Positions 58,214 through 64,000 of a DNA stretch of 64,000 bases are shown here, one piece after another; the first letter of the stretch is position 1; the number at the start of each line of letters is the position of its first letter. The DNA is from Lumbricus terrestris (taxonomy: Eukaryota > Annelida > Clitellata > Crassiclitellata > Lumbricidae), in contig OX457038.1 in assembly GCA_949752735.1 (NCBI GenBank), forward strand, positions 24,516,456-24,580,455, read 5' to 3'. The notes beneath the pieces are model-generated. The model was not told where the DNA came from and did not search any database. It was given only the letters and a program-made list of their open reading frames with translations. Both the position numbers and the translations under genes were made by a program.

Positions 58214-58553
58214 AAGGTTCCCAACCTTTTTTGACTTTAGGGCCACTTTTTCTAAGTTGGAGGACACAATAGGGCCACTTTTCTTAGTTGAAGGACATTA
58301 TAGGGGTCACAAGGCTAAAATTTAATTAACTAAAACCATATCAAATTATTATAATTGGATCAAAATAGAATGTTCTGATGTTATTTATAGATGTCAAAAT
58401 AAAATAAGTTGTAAAAGAAAATAATTATGTGTTCCATTCTGTCTAAATTGTCAATTTTTTCATATATTTTTGCTAATTCTTTGAGAGATGAGGACCATTT
58501 TTGAGGCCTGGAGGGCCACTTTTGGCCCGTGGGTCACGAGTTGGGAGCCACTT
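58212..58553. mobile_element. hAT-type MITE in a TA tract
   Basis: The left end CAAAGGTTCCCAACCTTTT and the right end read inward AAGTGGCTCCCAACTCG match the CAGNGGTTCCCAACC pattern of hAT elements. Subterminal repeats with agggccacttt occur on both sides. The target duplication cannot be read because the flanks are TA repeats. Confidence 0.8.
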
Positions 58554-58675
58554 ATTTATATATATATATAAATTATATATAATATATATATAATATATAT
58601 ATACATATATATTGTATACACTGTTATACAGTATATATAATATATATCAAAGAACCACACACACATATTTATATA

Positions 58676-58822
<147 letters not shown>

Positions 58823-58879
58823 AATTAATTAATTGATTTGCTTCTAACAGTGATTTCTAGAGCCCTTTTAGAATTCCAA

Positions 58880-59035
58880 GCCTTGTCTATTTGTCATGAC
58901 CTTCATCTTTTGCGGCATTAATCATGCTGTACTCGTTTGCGGACCCCTCAACCCTATCCACCAATTCTTGTAGCTCCTTCGGGGATGTAGTCGATATCAG
59001 TAATAGGCCTACAATGTGATCTGCGTATCTTAGGT
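58880..59035 (-). mobile_element. LINE reverse transcriptase fragment (YAD box)
   Basis: The minus strand reads NNLRYADHIVG and SPKELQELVDRVEGSANEY, the region around the catalytic YxDD box of a LINE reverse transcriptase; here the second Asp is His, so it is dead. It probably continues the fragment at 60465..60350, which carries the preceding motif. Confidence 0.75.
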
Positions 59036-59386
59036 TGTTATTATATTATTATTATTATATTCGTTTAATGGTAACAAAAACTGATAGACACACCGCTATC
59101 AGGTACAAAAAGCAGTTTATCAAATACAATAATTATAATACCTGTAGAATGTTTTTAGCCTTGACTGGTTGGATTTGTCTTTGGATGAGAGCACAATTTA
59201 AATGACATAAATTACAAAAAGAATAATTCTATGCTCATATAGGCTACTATAGGTTAATGAGATTAGACTTTTTTAAACATCATTAATGAGCATATGGTGC
59301 CTTCCTATACAAAACCCGAGAGATGCAATGTCTGTCATCTTTGGTTGGCAATAGGCCTACACAGTTGTGAGGGCGTGGCCTTAATT

Positions 59387-60134
59387 GGTATGGCGGTAGA
59401 GTAGTGGTTAACACGCTGGCCAAGAGTGCGAGAGGTAGGCTAGTGAGTTCGAGCCTCCGTTGGGCGGATTTGCTTTGTAGGCTGCCATTGGCAGAATTGG
59501 AAGAATAAGGCAATCAGCTCCAAGACAAAAATACGGCTGATGAGGGCCTTGGTGTGGCCAGTAGCAACATACGGTTGTGAGACGTGGACTCTATTAAAGA
59601 AGGAGGAGGAAAGAATTATACAGGCTTTAGAAAACAAATGCATTAGGAAATTACTACGTATTTCATGGACAGAAATGTTGACTAATGAACGAGTTTACAA
59701 ATTAGCAGGAACAAAATGCGAGTTGTTAGGCCATGTCAAAACCCGGAAATTACGATACTTTGGCCACATCCTGCGACAGCCGGACAATATTGAAAATAGT
59801 GTCATGATGGGGCTGGTGGAGGGTGTTCGTAGCCGCGGTAGACCTAGAATATGCTGGCTCGATAACATCACGTTGTGGACCGGTCTATCGGGAGCGGCGC
59901 TATTGAGGACAGTAAAGGACAGAACTTGCTGGAGTACATTGGTCCGATCATACAGCCAACCGTCGCGAAGCGACGTCGGCGCTATGACATGACATGACAT
60001 TGGCGCCGTGTAATTACAAAGCTGTCTGTTCAGTTGGTAGTTAAGTTTAATTAAGATTACTGCATAACCTGTAAATGTAAAGCGCAGTGCGTCTTGCAGG
60101 CGTTTAATTAAAGACAAAAATAATATTATTATTC
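59387..60134 (+). mobile_element. tRNA-derived SINE (family 1) split by a LINE insertion
   Basis: The 5' part 59387..59492 matches the SINE at 2985 (tagagtagtggttaacacgc, gagttcgagcc, tttgctttgtaggctgcc). The 3' part resumes at 59998 (ggcgccgtgtaattacaaag, aagcgcagtgcgtcttgcag) and ends in an (ATT)n tail. The two halves are separated by the 505 bp insert 59493..59997. Confidence 0.92.
59493..59997 (+). mobile_element. LINE C-terminal fragment inserted in the SINE, 7-bp target duplication
   Basis: An open frame (59540..59992) reads [61 protein letters not shown], the conserved end of a non-LTR retrotransposon ORF2. It ends in an (ATGAC)n tail (about 59984..59997). CATTGGC flanks both sides (59486..59492 and 59998..60004). 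The frame is intact over 150 codons, so the insertion looks young. Confidence 0.92.
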
Positions 60135-60138
60135 TTGA

Positions 60139-60349
60139 TAATAGGCGCTCGATCCTGTTAATAATTTACCCCCGATTCTATATATAGATATTCGTTTAAT
60201 TCGTGAAAAACGTCCAGGTTGACACACCGCAGCCTGGTTACATGGTGAACATCAAGAGAGACAAACATCATAAAATTAAATTAAAACGTCTTACTAAAAA
60301 GATCATTGTTAATGAGATTGAATGATTTAATGGTTGTAAGCGTTATTGT
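60139..60349. other. Intergenic; weak direct repeat with 59059..59280
   Basis: Shares tattcgtttaat, gacacaccgc and gttaatgagatt in the same order with 59059..59265. Possibly two copies of an old repeat. Confidence 0.35.
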
Positions 60350-60465
60350 AGAGGACTCTGGAAATAAAGTTTATGTCTGAATCCACTGTTGAATCCCTGC
60401 AAGGCTTTCCTCGTCACTTGTTCTGCTAAAATGTTGAAAAGAAATGGTGAAGGGTTACACCTTTT
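60350..60465 (-). mobile_element. LINE reverse transcriptase fragment (SPFLFNI motif)
   Basis: The minus strand reads CNPSPFLFNILAEQVTRKAL and QGFNSGFRHK, the reverse-transcriptase segment that normally lies just before the YADD region. The continuation is found at 59035..58880, so about 1.3 kb containing the SINE has come between. Confidence 0.72.
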
Positions 60466-60688
60466 ATTTATTTATTATTTCCTTTATTACGACGCTTGCG
60501 TCTTTACACATACGCAAGTGTCGTAATAAAGAAAATACTTACTTTCTCTAATGTCGTCCAGAAACTTGTCCAACGGTCAAATGATGAGTTTCCAGTCCTG
60601 TGTAGAATAGGTCTTGAACTCGCAGCGATGCACGCTCTACAGCATTTGTGGTCTTTGGTTTCTCTGGTTTGAAGATCTGTTTGCAACG
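60466..60688 (+). other. PSMD11 5' flank and 5' UTR
   Basis: A short inverted repeat (cgacgcttgcgt / acgcaagtgtcgtaataaag near 60489..60531) is visible. No TATA box. The ATG at 60689 is in the context aacgATGG, a good initiation context (G at +4). Confidence 0.45.
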
Positions 60689-60770
60689 ATGGCGAACGAA
60701 GAGCTTCAAAGTGCTCTTCTTTTAAAGGAAAAGGATAAATCTGGAGCTATTGAAATGTTCGGCGCTATAG
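60689..60770 (+). CDS. PSMD11: PSMD11 exon 1
   Basis: ATG to the donor atag|gtttgt, phase 1. It codes [17 protein letters not shown] and then [10 protein letters not shown]. Confidence 0.88.
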
Positions 60771-63700
60771 GTTTGTATTAGCGTTGTATCTTCTCAAATT
60801 TTCAGACGTCTTTTGCTTGTGTATCGCTGACCACGCTGGAAATGCGACTTCTGAATGCTGACTCACGACGGTTCGACGTGAAGAGATGTCTTGACTCTTG
60901 AACTAATATGTATATACACGGCTTTCGCTTCCAAGATTTAAAGTGGAAAGGGAGATAAGCATGTGCCGGAACACGAACTTATATCCACCACTTCCTCTTG
61001 GCTTGAAAATGTTGCTAATTGGGCACTTACTTGCAGTCTTAAACTAAATAACAACAAATCTAAGGAGATTTTCCTTTCAAGCATTTGAGAACAAGTGTAT
61101 CAGAAAGCTGCTGAGAATTCCATGGACAAAAATGATGACCAACGAACAGGTGCTTATGTCAGCTCAAGTTTTTGTCTGCTGACCAGAAGTCGTTTGATGA
61201 CCCCTGTGGTTATGCTGATTCATTCCTTTTCTCTTTTTTACTTTATAACCACAGCCATGTCAGAGGTCCGCTATTATCTCCCACAAAGAATGTTGTTTAC
61301 TCACTCCGTCCTCGTTCGCACAACCTGAAATTTCCCATGCTGATGTATTAATTTAGTGTGGATTTATCACACGTATGCTTTCAAAGTGACTGTTTTTCTT
61401 TTCTGTCTTTATCCTTTCTCTCTCACAAAGCTCCAAAGATGTTTATTGTATTTTGTAGCGCCATATGGTGATTATTTAATTACATACTATGATTTTTTTT
61501 ATTTATTGTACTTGCCTTTATTGTTCTTACATGATGTTTCCACGGTGCATTTGCAGGCAGTTCAATAAAGTGCATACTTACTTATTCTGGCTTCTTGTAG
61601 CTAGCAACCAACTTAGCAGCTGGTGTTTTTGCCTTCATATATTTGGTTTGATGCTTACATTTGGATTTTGTTCATTCGATATGGACAGCTGTTAGTCAAA
61701 TCAATAATCAATTTAACATTTTGTTATTGTCAGATTTCTAAAAAAAAATTGTGCTGAAACATCAATGTTAGTTATGTAGTTGATTTAGATAGCTTTAAGT
61801 GCAGATTTCTAATTATGTCACGAAATGACGTATAATTTATTTAAAGAAATTTTTTATCATCACACAAAGGTGGTATGAGGTTTGACAGTTATGGTAAGTA
61901 CCTAGGTGTTGGTATTTCGTGGAATATGCAGTTCAAAAGTAATGACAACTTTGATGCCTTGTTTTTAGTTAAAAGAGATAACATTGATATAAGTGAAGAG
62001 GGAATTAGAACGAGAGAAGTGGCTATTACCGAGCTCGGAAGTCTTTTGGCTGAAACTAAACAAGCTGATGGTAAGTTGCCATGCAATGTTGTTTTTAAAA
62101 TGTTTGTATGTTATGTTCTCAAAACTTAATTATGTCTTGTGGATCTGTGATAGAAGAAAATGGTCAGCAGTTTGGATGGTAATGAACACAGTGACCAGTA
62201 TGGAGGCTTATTTTCTTACTAGAAACTATTACTTTGGTTATATTGTATTAGTAATTGCTGGTTATAGCCACTTATAAGCTTATTACTTTATGCAATTTCC
62301 ATGAATGATAAAGTTTGATTTTGTTTTCATTTGTAGTCTATGCAGTTGAAATTAGTAACTTGTATCGTGCTGGTGTCTAATGCGCTTGCATAAACCAATA
62401 TTCTATAGAAATAAGCGGTTTTAGGAATTGGTGCATTATTAAATATACACCTTTACATTTTTCTCTTAATAAACAAGTTTTTTAATCAGTTTCCGTATGT
62501 TGACTTTTCTTTTATCATTTTGATTTAAGAATTATGGGCAATGATCGTATATACACGTCCATTTCTTGCCTTGGTCAGCAAAGCAAAAGCTGCCAAGCTA
62601 GTGAGGACGTTGGTTGATATGTTCTTGGATATGGAAGCTACGACAGGCAAAGAGGTAAGCTGAATGATCAAATGCTTGGCATTCAAACTTTCAACTTCTG
62701 TCCAGCATCCAATTCTGCACTTGGATTCAACCCTTCCGAGACTCTTCTATAAAGTGCTTTCCTGTTCAATTAGACTTTTGGTAATTATCCTATATAACTT
62801 ACATTGTATATTCAGAGTTCTTATGAATTAGATTCTTATTAATTTGGACTCTTATGACCTGTATAGTAACCATGTACTTTCACATCTCACTAGAATTCTT
62901 CTGACTGCAGTGTAAGCAACTGAGCTTTGGAACTCATCTGGTTAGATCCCTTCATTATTGCTATTCTTTTCTTGAAGACTCGTTGACACAATCGCAACAA
63001 TAACCTATAGATGTCATTATGTAAATGTCTTTCTGTCTGTGATGTTGAGACTGTACTGAGTGATAAGTTGTGTTGTTTTATTGCAGGTGGAGCTGTGCAA
63101 GGAGTGCATCGATTGGGCTAAGCAAGAGAACAGAACATTCCTAAGACAGTCTTTGGAAGCACGTTTAGTCTCCCTGTATTTTGATACTGGTTGCTTCAAT
63201 GATGCCCTTCTTCTTGGTCAGTCTTTCAGCATTTCATTATTCTATTATTGATTATGACCAGTAGTAGACAATATCTGTTATTGTATCTTAGAGTGCAGCA
63301 TTGTCTACTAGTTTCTGGTTTGCATACATGCAGAGCTGAAACAATCCATGGAAATTGATATATCCCTGTTGTTATATCTAGATTTATAAAAAGCTATCAA
63401 GTTAATCTAGCTAAATACACCACAGATGTGCTAGTAGTAGCTCGGCTATTTCAGGTAGCGTTAGCATGTAGGATTGTAGGTCTTTAATTTCTTCCTGGAG
63501 CTTTCAATAGAATGTTCAACAGGCACATTTAGACTGTTGGGCTAAAAGTGTTGATTGTTCTTGTATGCGCCAAAATAAGTTGTTGCTCTTTCCAGAAGGC
63601 AGTTGAGACCAACCAGAAATTGCTGAGCAGTCAAAATTTACATGACCATTATAAAAACCCATATAAGGGATTTTCGGCATGTACAATGTTTCTTCTATGT

Positions 63701-64000
63701 AGCAGTTGAAATCAACCACTGTGATTGATTTAAATAATGTTGTGTAGCTTTTAGCTCTGTCGTTTATGTTTGAAGAGATAATTGAGTTTAGGTTATTCAA
63801 GAGTTGAAATTTAGAAAACAAGACCAAAGAATGTGGCTAAAGTCATCCTGCACTTAAAAGGTTAAGAACTATATTATAAGTGTGTTTAAGCTTTCACAAA
63901 TACATGCGTATTAATCATAAGTTTTGCAGAATTTCTGTGTTTCTGAGTAACTCCAGTTTGTTTTATATGTATAGGCTCTTCATTGCTTCGTGAATTGAAG
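60689..64000 (+). CDS. PSMD11: 26S proteasome non-ATPase regulatory subunit 11 (PSMD11/Rpn6), 5' part
   Basis: A PCI-domain subunit of the 19S lid that braces lid, base and core of the 26S proteasome. Exons seen: 60689..60770, 61969..62070, 62530..62654, 63087..63216 and 63975 to the window edge; all GT..AG and in phase, 155 codons. Seen: N-terminus [17 protein letters not shown], then [86 protein letters not shown] and SSLLRELK. This follows animal PSMD11 almost residue by residue through the N-terminal helical repeats. The C-terminal PCI domain lies outside the window. The N-terminal 30 residues are, as in other species, the least conserved part. Confidence 0.96.
60970..61160 (+). mobile_element. 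LINE C-terminal fragment in PSMD11 intron 1
   Basis: Two frames give [20 protein letters not shown] with SKEIFL, and [20 protein letters not shown], both standard segments of LINE ORF2 C-termini; the region between them is deleted. The second segment resembles that at 59630. Confidence 0.78.
61969..62070 (+). CDS. PSMD11: PSMD11 exon 2
   Basis: Acceptor cttgtttttag, donor gatg|gtaagt, phase 1 at both ends. It codes [18 protein letters not shown] and [16 protein letters not shown]. Confidence 0.95.
62530..62654 (+). CDS. PSMD11: PSMD11 exon 3
   Basis: Acceptor ttttgatttaag, phase 1; donor gag|gtaagc, phase 0. It codes [20 protein letters not shown] and [20 protein letters not shown]. Confidence 0.95.
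63087..63216 (+). CDS. PSMD11: PSMD11 exon 4
   Basis: Acceptor gttttattgcag, phase 0; donor cttg|gtcagt, phase 1. It codes [20 protein letters not shown] and then [20 protein letters not shown]. Confidence 0.96.
63975..64000 (+). CDS. PSMD11: PSMD11 exon 5, cut by the window edge
   Basis: Acceptor tatatgtatag, entering in phase 1. It codes SSLLRELK before the window ends, as in the family (usually SQLLRELKK). Confidence 0.92.

Overview
The window is animal nuclear DNA. Coding sequence lies in short exons (about 75 to 490 bp) with GT..AG introns and matched phases, set in AT-rich DNA full of LINE fragments, tRNA-derived SINEs, MITEs, a foldback transposon and microsatellites. The gene content (mucin-type O-glycosylation enzyme, TNF ligand, 26S proteasome subunit) is metazoan. 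The repeat style suggests a marine invertebrate, but the species and phylum cannot be fixed from the sequence.

Three genes were reconstructed exon by exon, all on the + strand. (1) A polypeptide N-acetylgalactosaminyltransferase (GALNT family), coding span 4180..20328, 11 coding exons, 685 aa: a Golgi type II enzyme with GT-A catalytic domain and C-terminal ricin-type lectin domain. (2) A TNF-superfamily ligand with ectodysplasin/Eiger-like features, coding span 29606..54308, 6 exons, 332 aa: N-terminal membrane anchor, furin-type site and C-terminal TNF homology domain, without a collagen stretch. (3) The 5' part of PSMD11/Rpn6 (26S proteasome lid), from 60689 to beyond the window edge, 5 exons and 155 codons seen. 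The genes are functionally unrelated and show no sign of working as a unit.

Layout: 1..4145 repeats and the 5' flank of GALNT; 4146..20328 GALNT, with a 1.15 kb mariner-like relic in intron 1 and a 2.3 kb palindromic element in intron 4; 20329..29605 intergenic, with SINE, LINE and hAT-type MITE insertions; 29606..54308 the TNF ligand gene, whose introns hold a 1.9 kb minisatellite, a 255 bp trinucleotide array grown from a LINE tail, an antisense LINE with reverse transcriptase, and a 2.1 kb foldback element containing a satellite rich in TGACGTCA; 54309..60688 intergenic, with a nested stack of LINE, SINE and LINE; 60689..64000 PSMD11.

The most unusual material is the mobile-element architecture: elements with exact target-site duplications visible on both sides, several insertions nested in other repeats, and a SINE whose 3' tail matches the tail of a LINE family present many times here. 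A possible alternative last exon of GALNT (19039..19287) is the main gene-level novelty.
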